In this document: positions 8,919 to 16,683 of the stretch, piece after piece
How the letters are laid out: each line of letters begins with the position of its first letter
How positions within the stretch are numbered: position 1 is the stretch's first letter
Notes under the pieces: model-generated
The model's database searches: none
Told to the model about the DNA's origin: nothing
The model's input: only the letters and a program-made list of their open reading frames with translations
Assembly: GCF_029919115.1 (NCBI RefSeq)
Contig: NZ_CP123990.1
Coordinates: 3,534,001-3,598,000, forward strand
DNA from: Variovorax paradoxus
Lineage (GTDB): Bacteria; Pseudomonadota; Gammaproteobacteria; Burkholderiales; Burkholderiaceae_C
Direction of reading: 5' to 3'
DNA length: 64,000 bases
Translations under genes and position numbers: made by a program

Positions 8919-9461
8919 ATGCTGCTGAACGCAATGGCCACCAACCACGTCATGCCAAGCGGTGCGCCGCATGCGCTGCCCAAGGCCGACTACCGCAACG
9001 CCATGGCGCGGCTGGGCGCGGCGGTCAACATCATCACCACCGACGGGCCCGCGGGCCGCGCCGGCTTCACCGCGTCCGCCGTGTGCAGCGTGACCGATGA
9101 ACCGCCGATGCTGCTGGTGTGCCTGAACCGGTCGGCATCGGTGTACCCCGCGTTCACGGCCAACGGCGTGCTCTGCGTGAACGTGCTGGCGGCGGGCCAC
9201 CAGGCGCTGTCGGGCCTGTTCGGCGGCAAGACGCCAATGGACGAGCGCTTTGCCGCGGGCCGCTGGGGGCGCAAGGCGACCGGATCGCCGGTGCTGGAAG
9301 ATGCCGCGGCCTCATTCGACTGCCGCGTGGTGCAGGCGACGAGTGCGGGCACGCATGACGTGCTGTTCTGCGAGGCGCTGGCGATTGCCATTGGCGGGGC
9401 AGCGCAGAGCCTGATCTATTTCGACCGGCGGTATCACGAGATAGCAGCGCCGCCGCACTGA
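8919..9461 (+). CDS. rutF: RutF, NADH:FMN reductase
   Basis: 180-residue flavin reductase of the split-barrel fold that supplies FMNH2 to RutA. Typical motifs are [39 protein letters not shown] and YFDRRYHEI near the end. MLLNAMATN is the chosen start, with another possible start five codons later. This is the last gene of the run; the uracil permease rutG that follows in E. coli is absent and the next gene is rutR on the other strand. Confidence 0.93.
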   Translation: MLLNAMATNHVMPSGAPHALPKADYRNAMARLGAAVNIITTDGPAGRAGFTASAVCSVTDEPPMLLVCLNRSASVYPAFTANGVLCVNVLAAGHQALSGLFGGKTPMDERFAAGRWGRKATGSPVLEDAAASFDCRVVQATSAGTHDVLFCEALAIAIGGAAQSLIYFDRRYHEIAAPPH

Positions 9462-9474
9462 CCTGGTCTTCTCT

Positions 9475-9493
9475 CCTCTCCCTTTGGGAGAGG
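9475..9493 (+). repeat. Small GC-rich hairpin between rutF and rutR
   Basis: CCTCTCCC-TTT-GGGAGAGG forms a perfect 8-bp stem in the 76-bp gap between the converging genes rutF and rutR. Neither strand has a T-run after it. Its sequence resembles the G/C-rich arms of the two longer palindromic repeats in this window, so it may be a short relative of them or a weak terminator. Confidence 0.45.
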
Positions 9494-9537
9494 GAGCAAG
9501 TCCGCAACCCGCCCCTGTCATCCCAAGGGAGTAACTC

Positions 9538-10281
9538 CTAACGCGGGGCAATCCCATGCAGCACGATCCGCTGCACGTTCTCCACCGTCTGCTCGAAGAA
9601 CACCGGATCCTCCAGCGTGTGCCCCGTCAGCGCCTGCACCTGCACGCCGAAATCCGCATAGTGCTGCGTGACGGCCCAGAGCGCGAAGATCAGGTGATGC
9701 GGATCGACCGGTGCGAGCTTGCCGGACGCGACCCATGAACGGATGACCTCCGACTTGCGCTCCACCAGCGTGCGCAGTTCGCGGTCGAGCTCGTCGCGCA
9801 GCAAAGGCGCGCCCTGGATCATTTCAAGGCAGAAAAGGCGCGACGCATCGGGCCGGTCGCGCGAGACCACGAGCTTGCGGCGGATGTAGCCGCCAATGGC
9901 CTCGCCCGGGTCCTGCTCGGCGCTGAAGCCGCGCAGCGGCTCCAGCCACAGCGCGAGCAGGTCGCGCAGCACGTTCACGTACAGCTCTTCCTTGTTCGCA
10001 AAGTAATAGAGCAGATTGCTCTTGGACACATCGGCCCGCGCCGCCACCTGGTCGATCGACGTGCCGTGCAATCCGAAGCGCGAGAACAGGCCCAGCGCCG
10101 CGCCGAGGATGGCGCTGCGCTTGTCCTCGATCTGGCGCAGCCTGCGGCTCACCGCCGAGGCGCTGCGCACCGCGGGCTTCGCGGACTTGCGCACCAGGCC
10201 CTTCGCGGCGCCCTTCACAGCGCTCTTCGCCGGGGTCTTCTTTGTGCTGCTGGCTGTGGCCAGCGCCTTGGTCTTCGGCAT
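9538..10281 (-). CDS. rutR: RutR, TetR-family pyrimidine-responsive regulator
   Basis: 247 residues from the ATG preceded by GAGGGAAG; an ATG 11 codons further up lacks a ribosome-binding site. From about residue 50 on it follows E. coli RutR closely: FSRFGLHGTSIDQVAARADV then SKSNLLYYFANKEELY (helix-turn-helix), SRLFCLEMIQGAPLL and GKLAPVDPHHLIFALWA (ligand domain), ending TVENVQRIVLHGIAPR. E. coli RutR binds uracil or thymine and then leaves TTGACCA-N2-TGGTCAA sites; two such boxes flank this gene. The N-terminus carries an extra Lys/Ala-rich tail (KKTPAKSAVKGAAKG). It is transcribed divergently from the oxygenase operon. Confidence 0.95.
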   Translation of the reverse strand: MPKTKALATASSTKKTPAKSAVKGAAKGLVRKSAKPAVRSASAVSRRLRQIEDKRSAILGAALGLFSRFGLHGTSIDQVAARADVSKSNLLYYFANKEELYVNVLRDLLALWLEPLRGFSAEQDPGEAIGGYIRRKLVVSRDRPDASRLFCLEMIQGAPLLRDELDRELRTLVERKSEVIRSWVASGKLAPVDPHHLIFALWAVTQHYADFGVQVQALTGHTLEDPVFFEQTVENVQRIVLHGIAPR

Positions 10282-10382
10282 CTTCCCTCGCTTCTCGATT
10301 TGCAGGCTCTTCATTGAACGCGCACCACTGTAAGGCCGCGGTGCATCGCGTTGCGCCGGCCGGGCCTTCCGGCACGCGCGGC

Positions 10383-10400
10383 GCGCACCATGCTGACGCG
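10383..10400 (+). promoter_or_regulatory. Copy of the shared upstream element
   Basis: GCGCACCATGCTGACGCG is 15/18 identical to the element in front of rutA. Here it is only about 30 bp upstream of the -24 box, nearer than usual for an NtrC-type enhancer, so the binding protein is uncertain. Confidence 0.35.
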
Positions 10401-10411
10401 ACAAATGCCTT

Positions 10412-10427
10412 TTGTCCATTTGGTCCA
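10412..10427 (+). promoter_or_regulatory. RutR operator between rutR and the oxygenase operon
   Basis: TTGTCCATTTGGTCCA matches the RutR consensus at 12 of 14 fixed positions. Read on the other strand it is TTGGACCAAATGGACAA, almost the same as the rutA box (TTGGACCAAATGGTCAA). It ends 2 bases before the -24 element, so a bound repressor would block the sigma-54 polymerase. It could also serve rutR itself. Confidence 0.75.
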
Positions 10428-10429
10428 AC

Positions 10430-10446
10430 TGGCACAGACGTTGCAT
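10430..10446 (+). promoter_or_regulatory. Sigma-54 (-24/-12) promoter of the oxygenase/transport operon
   Basis: TGGCACA-N4-TTGCAT has GG (10431-10432) and GC (10443-10444) exactly 10 bases apart and a perfect TTGCA -12 box. Predicted start of transcription is near 10455, about 25 bases before the ATG, the same geometry as at rutA. Confidence 0.78.
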
Positions 10447-10479
10447 GGCGAAAGGCATGCCAAGCACGAGGACCGACAC

Positions 10480-11484
10480 ATGACAACCCTGCTGTCCGTA
10501 CCCATCATCGATCTCGCGCCCTACTTCGGCGGCACGGCCGAAGGCAAGGCGCAGGTCGCCAGAAAAGTCGACGAGGCCTGCCGCAGCATCGGCTTTCTGG
10601 TCATTACCAACCACGGCATTCCGGCCGAACTGATCGCGCGCGTGTCGAAGCTCTCGCGCGAGTTCTTCGACATGCCGCTGGCCGAGAAGCGCAAGGTCGA
10701 CCGGCCGCGCGAAGACGCGGTGCGCGGCTACAGCGCAGTGGGCGAAGAAGGGCTTTCGTACAGCCTGGAAGAGGCCGCGCCCGGCGACCTGAAGGAGTCG
10801 TTCTCGATCGGCCCCTCGGGCGTGCCCGACGACGACTACCATCGCGGCCCCGCTGCCGGGCCGCATTTCGAGCCCAACAGCTGGCCGCCGATAGACGGCT
10901 TTCGCGAAGCGTATGAAGCCTACTTCGAGGCGATGAGCGATCTCTCGCGCTCGCTGATGCGCATCTTCGCGCTTGGGCTTGCGCTGCCCGAGATGTTCTT
11001 CGACGACAAGATCGACAAGCACATCAGCATGTTCCGCGTGCTGAGCTATCCGCCGCAGCGTGAAGCGCCGCTGCCGGGCCAGTTGCGCGCAGGCGCGCAC
11101 AGCGACTACGGGAGCCTCACCATCGTGCTGCCCGACGACAAGGGCCTGCAGGTGTTCAACAAGGCGGGCCAGTGGGTCGACGTGCCGCAGGTGGAAGGCG
11201 GCCTGGTGGTCAACATTGCCGACCTGATGATGCAGTGGACCAACGACCAGTGGGTGTCGACGCTGCACCGCGTGGTCAATCCGCCGTTCGAGGTGGCCAG
11301 CACCAACCGCCGGCAGTCGCTGGTGTTTTTTCACCAGCCCAACTACGACGCGATGGTGGAGTGCCTGCCAAGCTGCCTTGCGCCGGGCGAGCAGCCGAAG
11401 TACGCGCCCATTTCATCGGGCGACCACCTGACCTCCAAGTTCGTGAAGCAGACGACGTTCGGCGGCACCAAGGCCGTGGCCTGA
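10480..11484 (+). CDS. 2-oxoglutarate/Fe(II) oxygenase, isopenicillin-N-synthase-like
   Basis: 334 residues. The N-terminal DIOX_N region (residues ~6-120, with GFLVITNHGIPAELI) is followed by the double-stranded beta-helix. Iron ligands are His207 and Asp209 (AGAHSDYGSLT) and His263 (TLHRVVNP); Arg278 and Ser280 (RQS) bind 2-oxoglutarate. All catalytic residues are present. The family includes fungal thymine-7-hydroxylase, plant ethylene and flavonoid enzymes and isopenicillin N synthase. Here it is the first gene of an operon with a RutR box and a sigma-54 promoter, followed by a nucleoside-type ABC transporter. I infer it oxidises a nucleobase or a derivative; the true substrate cannot be read from sequence. 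Confidence 0.9.
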   Translation: MTTLLSVPIIDLAPYFGGTAEGKAQVARKVDEACRSIGFLVITNHGIPAELIARVSKLSREFFDMPLAEKRKVDRPREDAVRGYSAVGEEGLSYSLEEAAPGDLKESFSIGPSGVPDDDYHRGPAAGPHFEPNSWPPIDGFREAYEAYFEAMSDLSRSLMRIFALGLALPEMFFDDKIDKHISMFRVLSYPPQREAPLPGQLRAGAHSDYGSLTIVLPDDKGLQVFNKAGQWVDVPQVEGGLVVNIADLMMQWTNDQWVSTLHRVVNPPFEVASTNRRQSLVFFHQPNYDAMVECLPSCLAPGEQPKYAPISSGDHLTSKFVKQTTFGGTKAVA

Positions 11485-11486
11485 GC

Positions 11487-11873
11487 ATGGCGCATCTCTC
11501 CTACGTCAACGTCTTCGCCAAGGACGTGGTCGCGCTCAGCGGCTTCTACCAGCGCGTGTTCGGCTTTGCCGAAATCGAGGCCATCCGCTCACCGATCTTT
11601 CGCGGACTCGACACCGGCAAGTCGAGCCTCGGCTTCAACGCGCTCGATGCTTATGAGCTGCTGCACCTGGCCGAATTTTCCGACACGCGCGGCGTCAAGT
11701 TTTTGCTGAACATCGACGTCGACAGCAAGGACGACGTGGACCGCATGGTGCCCGTTGCGCTCGAGGCCGGCGCAACGCTGGTGAAGCCGCCCTACGTCAC
11801 TTACTACAACTGGTACCAGTCGGTGCTGCTCGACCCCGAAGGCAACGTGTTTCGCATCAACTTCATGATGTGA
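11487..11873 (+). CDS. VOC-fold (glyoxalase/dioxygenase superfamily) protein
   Basis: 128 residues with the paired beta-alpha-beta-beta-beta units of the vicinal-oxygen-chelate fold: VNVFAKDVVALSGFYQRVFG at the start and LDPEGNVFRINFM at the end. The usual His at the first metal-ligand position is not obvious (LSYVNVFAK in place of a HxxxxV pattern), so metal binding is unsure. It starts 2 bases after the oxygenase stop, so the two proteins probably act in one route. Confidence 0.85.
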   Translation: MAHLSYVNVFAKDVVALSGFYQRVFGFAEIEAIRSPIFRGLDTGKSSLGFNALDAYELLHLAEFSDTRGVKFLLNIDVDSKDDVDRMVPVALEAGATLVKPPYVTYYNWYQSVLLDPEGNVFRINFMM

Positions 11874-11939
11874 CGCGCGCAGCACCTCCGTCTTCAAACG
11901 CTTTTTTTTCCTGGCTTGCTTCTCACGAAAGGTCGCTCC

Positions 11940-13046
11940 ATGCTGCGCACTCCCACCCACGGCTTCACCTCCGGCCTTGCCCTGGCGCTTGCAGCCGGCG
12001 TCGCGTTCGTCTCGCTGCCCGCGGCAGCCGCCGACGGCTTTACGCTGAAGGACAAGCCGAAGATCGCGATGCTTTACTTCGGCCCGAAGAACGATGGCGG
12101 CTGGACGCAGGCCTTCGACGAAGCGCGCGTGAAGATCGAGAAGGAAATCGGCCAGAAGATCCAGTTTGTGGAGAACGTTCCCGAAGACGCATCGGCCATC
12201 AAGCCTGCGGCCGAGAAGTTCATCCAGCGCGGTGCCAACATCGTGATCGGCACCGCCTTCGGCTATTCGGACAGCTTCAAGGACTTGGCCGCCAAGTACC
12301 CGGGGGTGGCTTTTCTCAATGGCTCGGGCACCACCAACGGCAGCAACCTCGAATCGTTCTACGGCCGCACCTACGAGAGCCAGTACCTCTGCGGCATGGC
12401 CGCGGGTGCGGCCTCCAAGACGGGCAAGCTCGGCTTCGTTGCGGCCAATCCGTTCGGCGTGGTGAACTGGACCATCAACGCCTTCGCGCTCGGTGCGCAG
12501 AAGATGAACCCCAACGCCACCGTCAACGTGATCTACACCGGCGCCTGGAACGACCCCGTGAAGGAACGCGCCGCCGCGGCCGCGCTGATCGACCAGGGCG
12601 CCGACGTGATCGGGCAGCACGTGGACTCGCCCACGCCGCAGATCGTGGCACAGGAGCGCGGCGTGTACGGCACCGGCCACCACCGCGACCTGCGCCAGTT
12701 TGCACCCAAGGCCACGCTGTGCTCGTCGGTGTGGGTGTGGGACCGCTTTTTGACGCCCGAGCTCAAGAAGATCATGGCCGGTGACTGGAAGCCCGGCCAG
12801 TACGGCGCCTTCATCGAGATGAAGGACGGCGGCACCGACATTGCTGGCTTCGGCCCCGCGGTGCCCAAGGACAAGGCCGCGGCCATTACCGCCGAGCGCG
12901 ACGCGATCATGAAGGGCAAGCAGGTCTATGCCGGCCCGCTTGCCGACCGCGACGGCAAGGAGCGCGTGGCCAAGGGCGCGGTGCTTTCGGACGCCGATCT
13001 GTGGAAGATGGACTGGTTCGTCAAGGGCGTGGTCACACAGAAGTAA
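11940..13046 (+). CDS. BMP-family (PnrA/BmpA-like) ABC substrate-binding protein
   Basis: 368 residues with a signal peptide ending near LPAAAADGF. There is no lipobox, so it is probably a soluble periplasmic protein. The mature part has family features: PKIAMLYFGPKNDGGWTQAF, GTAFGYSDSFKDLAAKYPGV and GADVIGQHVDSPTPQIVAQE. BMP proteins of known function bind purine or pyrimidine nucleosides (PnrA, BmpA/NupA) and feed transporters with a double ATPase and two permeases, as encoded next. Given the RutR box in front of the operon, uptake of pyrimidine nucleosides or bases is the likely role. Confidence 0.92.
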   Translation: MLRTPTHGFTSGLALALAAGVAFVSLPAAAADGFTLKDKPKIAMLYFGPKNDGGWTQAFDEARVKIEKEIGQKIQFVENVPEDASAIKPAAEKFIQRGANIVIGTAFGYSDSFKDLAAKYPGVAFLNGSGTTNGSNLESFYGRTYESQYLCGMAAGAASKTGKLGFVAANPFGVVNWTINAFALGAQKMNPNATVNVIYTGAWNDPVKERAAAAALIDQGADVIGQHVDSPTPQIVAQERGVYGTGHHRDLRQFAPKATLCSSVWVWDRFLTPELKKIMAGDWKPGQYGAFIEMKDGGTDIAGFGPAVPKDKAAAITAERDAIMKGKQVYAGPLADRDGKERVAKGAVLSDADLWKMDWFVKGVVTQK

Positions 13047-13077
13047 CCCAAGAGAAGAAAAAGCAAGGCGATCCGGC

Positions 13078-14610
13078 ATGCCCAACGCGCTCGAACTCAC
13101 CGGCATCCGCAAGAGCTTCGATGGCTTTGCGGCGCTGACCGACGCGCACTTTGCCGCGCGCTGGGGCGAGGTGCATGCGCTCCTGGGCGAGAACGGCGCG
13201 GGCAAGTCGTCGCTGATGAACATTGCGGCCGGGCTCTATGCACCTGAAGCCGGCCAGCTCTTGGTCGACGACAACGTGGTGCGCTTTGCCGGCCCGGCCG
13301 ACGCGGCAAGGCAACGCATCGGCATGGTTCACCAGCACTTCAAGCTGGTGCGGCCGTTCACGGTGGCAGAGAACATTCTGCTCACCGCCCCGCCGCCGGC
13401 CGGGTTTCAAAGCCACGGAGAACGCCTGCGCGAGATCTCGCGTGACATCCGCAACAAGGCCTCGGAGCTGGGCTTCGACATCGACCCCGCAAGGCGCGTC
13501 GATTCGCTCTCGATTGCCGAGCAGCAGCGGGTGGAAATTCTCAAGGTGCTGCTTGCGGGCGCCCGCATCCTGATACTCGACGAACCCACCGCGGTGCTTA
13601 CCGACCAGGAGGCTGCGCGCCTTCTGCAAACCGTGCGCGGCCTTGCGCGAAGCGGCTCCGCCGTGGTGCTGGTCACGCACAAGATGGCCGACGTGAAAAC
13701 GTATGCCGACCGGGTAACGGTGATGCGCGGCGGCCGCACGGTGGCCACGCTGGCGCCCGACACCGCATCGGTCGCCGAGCTGGTGAAGCTCACGGTGGGC
13801 GAATCGATTGCCACGCAAAGTTTCCAGGTAGCAAAGTCGCCGCGCGGCGCTGTGCGGCTCGCGGTGCGTGGCTTGCGCTCGGCGCCGTCGCCAGAAGGCC
13901 GCCGCATCCTCGACGGCGTCGACCTCGAACTGCATGCGGGCGAAATCTACGGCCTTGCCGGTGTGGGCGGCAACGGACAGGGCGAGCTGGCCGGCGCCAT
14001 CATGGGCCTGCCCGATGCGGGCGGTGCGCTCGAAGGCGAGATTCACCTCAGCGGCCACGGCGACCTGAAGGCCATGAGTGCACCAGAGCGCCGCAACGTA
14101 GGCATTGCCGCGATTCCGGCCGACCGCTATGGCCTTGCGCTGGCCGGCGGCCTTTCGGTGGCCGAGAACTACGCCATAGGCCGCGTGCACACCGGCCGCT
14201 ACGGCCCGGCATGGCGCCTGCGGCGCGGTCGCATCCGGGCCGATACGCAAGAGGCGGTTCGCGCCTTCGATGTGCTGGGGGTGCGCTCGGTGGTGCAGAA
14301 GGCAGCGCTGCTCTCCGGCGGCAATGCACAGAAGCTGGTGCTTGCGCGGGAGTTCGGCAAGTCGCCCTCGCTGGTGCTGGCGCACAGCCCGAGCCGGGGA
14401 CTCGACGTGCGCGCGAGCGCCGAGGTGCATGCGCGGCTGCGCGCGGCGCGCGACGGCGGCGCAGCGGTGCTGCTGATCAGCGAAGACCTCGACGAGGTGC
14501 TGCAGCTGGCCGACCGCGTGGGCGTGATGACGCGCGGCCGGATCGCCGGTGAATTCGCGCAGCCAGCCGACCGGCAGGCGATTGGACAGGCGATGGTGGA
14601 CCATGGTTGA
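13078..14610 (+). CDS. ABC transporter ATPase with two nucleotide-binding domains
   Basis: 510 residues, the double-domain layout of sugar/nucleoside importers (RbsA, NupB/RnsB). Domain 1 has Walker A LLGENGAGKSS (~37-45), signature LSIAEQQRVEIL and Walker B ILILDEPTAVL (~163-172). In domain 2 the Walker A is degenerate (AGVGGNGQGELA), as is usual in this family, while the signature LSGGNAQKL (~411) is kept and LAHSPSRGLDVRAS replaces the normal Walker B region. Its stop lies inside the next gene's start (ATGGTTGA). Confidence 0.95.
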   Translation: MPNALELTGIRKSFDGFAALTDAHFAARWGEVHALLGENGAGKSSLMNIAAGLYAPEAGQLLVDDNVVRFAGPADAARQRIGMVHQHFKLVRPFTVAENILLTAPPPAGFQSHGERLREISRDIRNKASELGFDIDPARRVDSLSIAEQQRVEILKVLLAGARILILDEPTAVLTDQEAARLLQTVRGLARSGSAVVLVTHKMADVKTYADRVTVMRGGRTVATLAPDTASVAELVKLTVGESIATQSFQVAKSPRGAVRLAVRGLRSAPSPEGRRILDGVDLELHAGEIYGLAGVGGNGQGELAGAIMGLPDAGGALEGEIHLSGHGDLKAMSAPERRNVGIAAIPADRYGLALAGGLSVAENYAIGRVHTGRYGPAWRLRRGRIRADTQEAVRAFDVLGVRSVVQKAALLSGGNAQKLVLAREFGKSPSLVLAHSPSRGLDVRASAEVHARLRAARDGGAAVLLISEDLDEVLQLADRVGVMTRGRIAGEFAQPADRQAIGQAMVDHG

Positions 14611-15754
14611 CGCAACGCTCGCGGCCATTGCGCAGCCCGCGCAAACCGACCCGGAAGCCGCGCACCGCGCGCGGCGCCAGCCGCTGGCGCGCCGGCGCTA
14701 TGCGCTGGAGATCCGCCAGCACATGGGGTGGCGGCGGCAGGCACTGATTCTTGCGGCGGCGCTGCTGGCCGGCCTGGCAATTTCTGCCGCGATTCTTGTG
14801 GCCGCCGGGGTTCCCGCGGACGAACTCGCCAACGAGTTCGTGATGCAGACCTTTTTCGACGGCCAGAACTTTCGCGCCGTGCTGTTCCAGGCTGCGCCGA
14901 TGATCCTCGTGGGCCTGGCGGGCTCGCTGGCGTTTCGCGCGCGCTTCTGGAACCTGGGGCTCGAGGGCCAGATGGTGTGGGGCGCCATCGGCGCCACGGC
15001 CGTCTCGATGTGGCAGGTGGGCCCCGAGCCGCTGCGCCTGCCGCTGATGTTCGCGGCCGCCATCGGCTGCGGGCTGCTCTGGGTGCTGGGGCCGGCGTGG
15101 CTGAAGATCAGGCTCGGCGTGAACGAGATCATCTCCACGCTGATGCTCAACTACATGGCGGCCAACTTCTTGCTGCACCTGGTGTACGGCAGCTGGAAGG
15201 ACCCGAAGGACAACTTTCCGTATTCGCCGCAGTTCCGCGCCTTCGAGCGGCTGCCCGAACTGGGCGCCGGCGTGAGCAGCGCCATCTTGCTCGCGGCGGT
15301 GGTGGCGCTGCTGGCGTGGTGGCTGGTGGGCGTGAGCCGGGCCGGGCTGTACCTGCGCTTTGTCGATGCCAGCCCGCGCGTGGCGCATGCCAACGGCGTG
15401 CCGGTGCGCCGCACCATCTATGGCGCCGTGCTGCTGTCGGGAGCGATGGCCGGGCTCGCGGGCTTTGCGGTGGCCTCGGGGCAGGAGGGGCGGCTCACGC
15501 AGGCCTTCTACCAGGGCTACGGCTTCTCGGGCATCCTCATCGCCTTTCTCGCACGCAATAACCCGCTGGCGGCCACCGTGGTGGCGCTGCTGGTGGCGGC
15601 GCTGTTCGTCACGGGCCGCAGCCTGCAGGTGTTCTACCAGGTGCCGTTCTCGATGGTGCAGCTCATCCAGGCCATCATCGTGGTGTGCGTGGCGTCGAGC
15701 GATTTCTTCATTCGCCACCGGGTGCGGCGCGTGGGTGGGGAGCAAGCGCAGTGA
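14603..15754 (+). CDS. ABC transporter permease 1 (BMP/nucleoside type)
   Basis: 383 residues with an N-terminal cytoplasmic stretch (~1-45) and about eight to ten membrane segments of the BPD_transp_2 fold. Markers are MILVGLAGSLAFRARFWNLG, LEGQMVWGAIGAT and LGVNEIISTLMLNYMAANF, typical of NupC/YufP permeases. It overlaps the ATPase gene by 8 bases and the next permease start by 4 bases (GTGA). Confidence 0.93.
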   Translation: MVDATLAAIAQPAQTDPEAAHRARRQPLARRRYALEIRQHMGWRRQALILAAALLAGLAISAAILVAAGVPADELANEFVMQTFFDGQNFRAVLFQAAPMILVGLAGSLAFRARFWNLGLEGQMVWGAIGATAVSMWQVGPEPLRLPLMFAAAIGCGLLWVLGPAWLKIRLGVNEIISTLMLNYMAANFLLHLVYGSWKDPKDNFPYSPQFRAFERLPELGAGVSSAILLAAVVALLAWWLVGVSRAGLYLRFVDASPRVAHANGVPVRRTIYGAVLLSGAMAGLAGFAVASGQEGRLTQAFYQGYGFSGILIAFLARNNPLAATVVALLVAALFVTGRSLQVFYQVPFSMVQLIQAIIVVCVASSDFFIRHRVRRVGGEQAQ

Positions 15755-16683
15755 GCGGAAGCATTGTTCTGAACTGGCTCGCGAGCACGCCCGACTTCGC
15801 GGTGCCTTATGCGCTCGCGGCGCTGGGGCTGATCATCAGCGAGCGGGCGGGCGTGCTCTCGCTGGGCGCCGAAGGGCTGATGCTGGTGGGTGCGCTCGCG
15901 GGCATCGGTGCGCAAATCGTCCTGGGGCAGCCCGGCGTGTCGCTGGTGCTTGCCATGCTTGCGGCCAGCGCGGTGTCGCTGCTGTTCGCGGTGATGGTGA
16001 TCTGGCTGCGCGTGAACCAAGTAATTGCGGGGCTCGCGCTGGTGTTCTTCTGCCAAGGCTTCACGGCGCTTGTCGGCTCGCTGGCCGAATGGACCAACCA
16101 CGCCACCGAAGGCATCGGCTCGATGGCGCTGTGGCCGCTGTCTCTCTTGCCCGGCGTTGGCCGGCTGTTCGAGCAGAACGCGATGGTGTGGCTCACGTTG
16201 CCCATCTTCGTTGCAGTGGCGTGGTTTTTCTCGCGCACCTCGGCCGGGCTGCGGCTGCGCGCGGTGGGCGAAAACCCGCAGGCGGCCGATGCGGCCGGCA
16301 TCCGCGTCACCACATGGCGGCTGGCCGCGGTGCTCGCAGGCTCGGCGCTGGTGGGCCTTGCGGGTGCCTACATCTCGGTGGTGAGCACCAAGCTGTGGAT
16401 CGCAGGCATGACCGGCGGGCGCGGCTGGATTGCGGTGGGGCTGGTGATCTTCGCGCGCTGGTCGCCATGGAAGGCGCTGGTGGGTGCGCTGCTGTTCGGC
16501 TGCATCGAGGCGCTCATTCCCCAGCTTGCGGCGGCCGGGGTGCAGCTGCCGCAGTACTTCGTGATGATGACGCCCTATGCGGTAACGCTGGGCGTAATGG
16601 TGTGGGTCGCATTGGCCCGGCGCGGCGGAGACGACGAGCCGGGCGCGCTCGGCCAACCCTATGTTCGGGAGGAGCGGCGATGA
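15751..16683 (+). CDS. ABC transporter permease 2 (BMP/nucleoside type)
   Basis: 310 residues beginning with GTG inside the GTGA overlap with permease 1. The NupQ/RnsD-like sequence ISERAGVLSLGAEGLMLVGA near the N-terminus and GMTGGRGWIAVGLVIFARWS near the C-terminus identify the partner permease. About eight to nine membrane segments are visible. Its stop overlaps the following hydrolase start (ATGA). Confidence 0.93.
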   Translation: MSGSIVLNWLASTPDFAVPYALAALGLIISERAGVLSLGAEGLMLVGALAGIGAQIVLGQPGVSLVLAMLAASAVSLLFAVMVIWLRVNQVIAGLALVFFCQGFTALVGSLAEWTNHATEGIGSMALWPLSLLPGVGRLFEQNAMVWLTLPIFVAVAWFFSRTSAGLRLRAVGENPQAADAAGIRVTTWRLAAVLAGSALVGLAGAYISVVSTKLWIAGMTGGRGWIAVGLVIFARWSPWKALVGALLFGCIEALIPQLAAAGVQLPQYFVMMTPYAVTLGVMVWVALARRGGDDEPGALGQPYVREERR

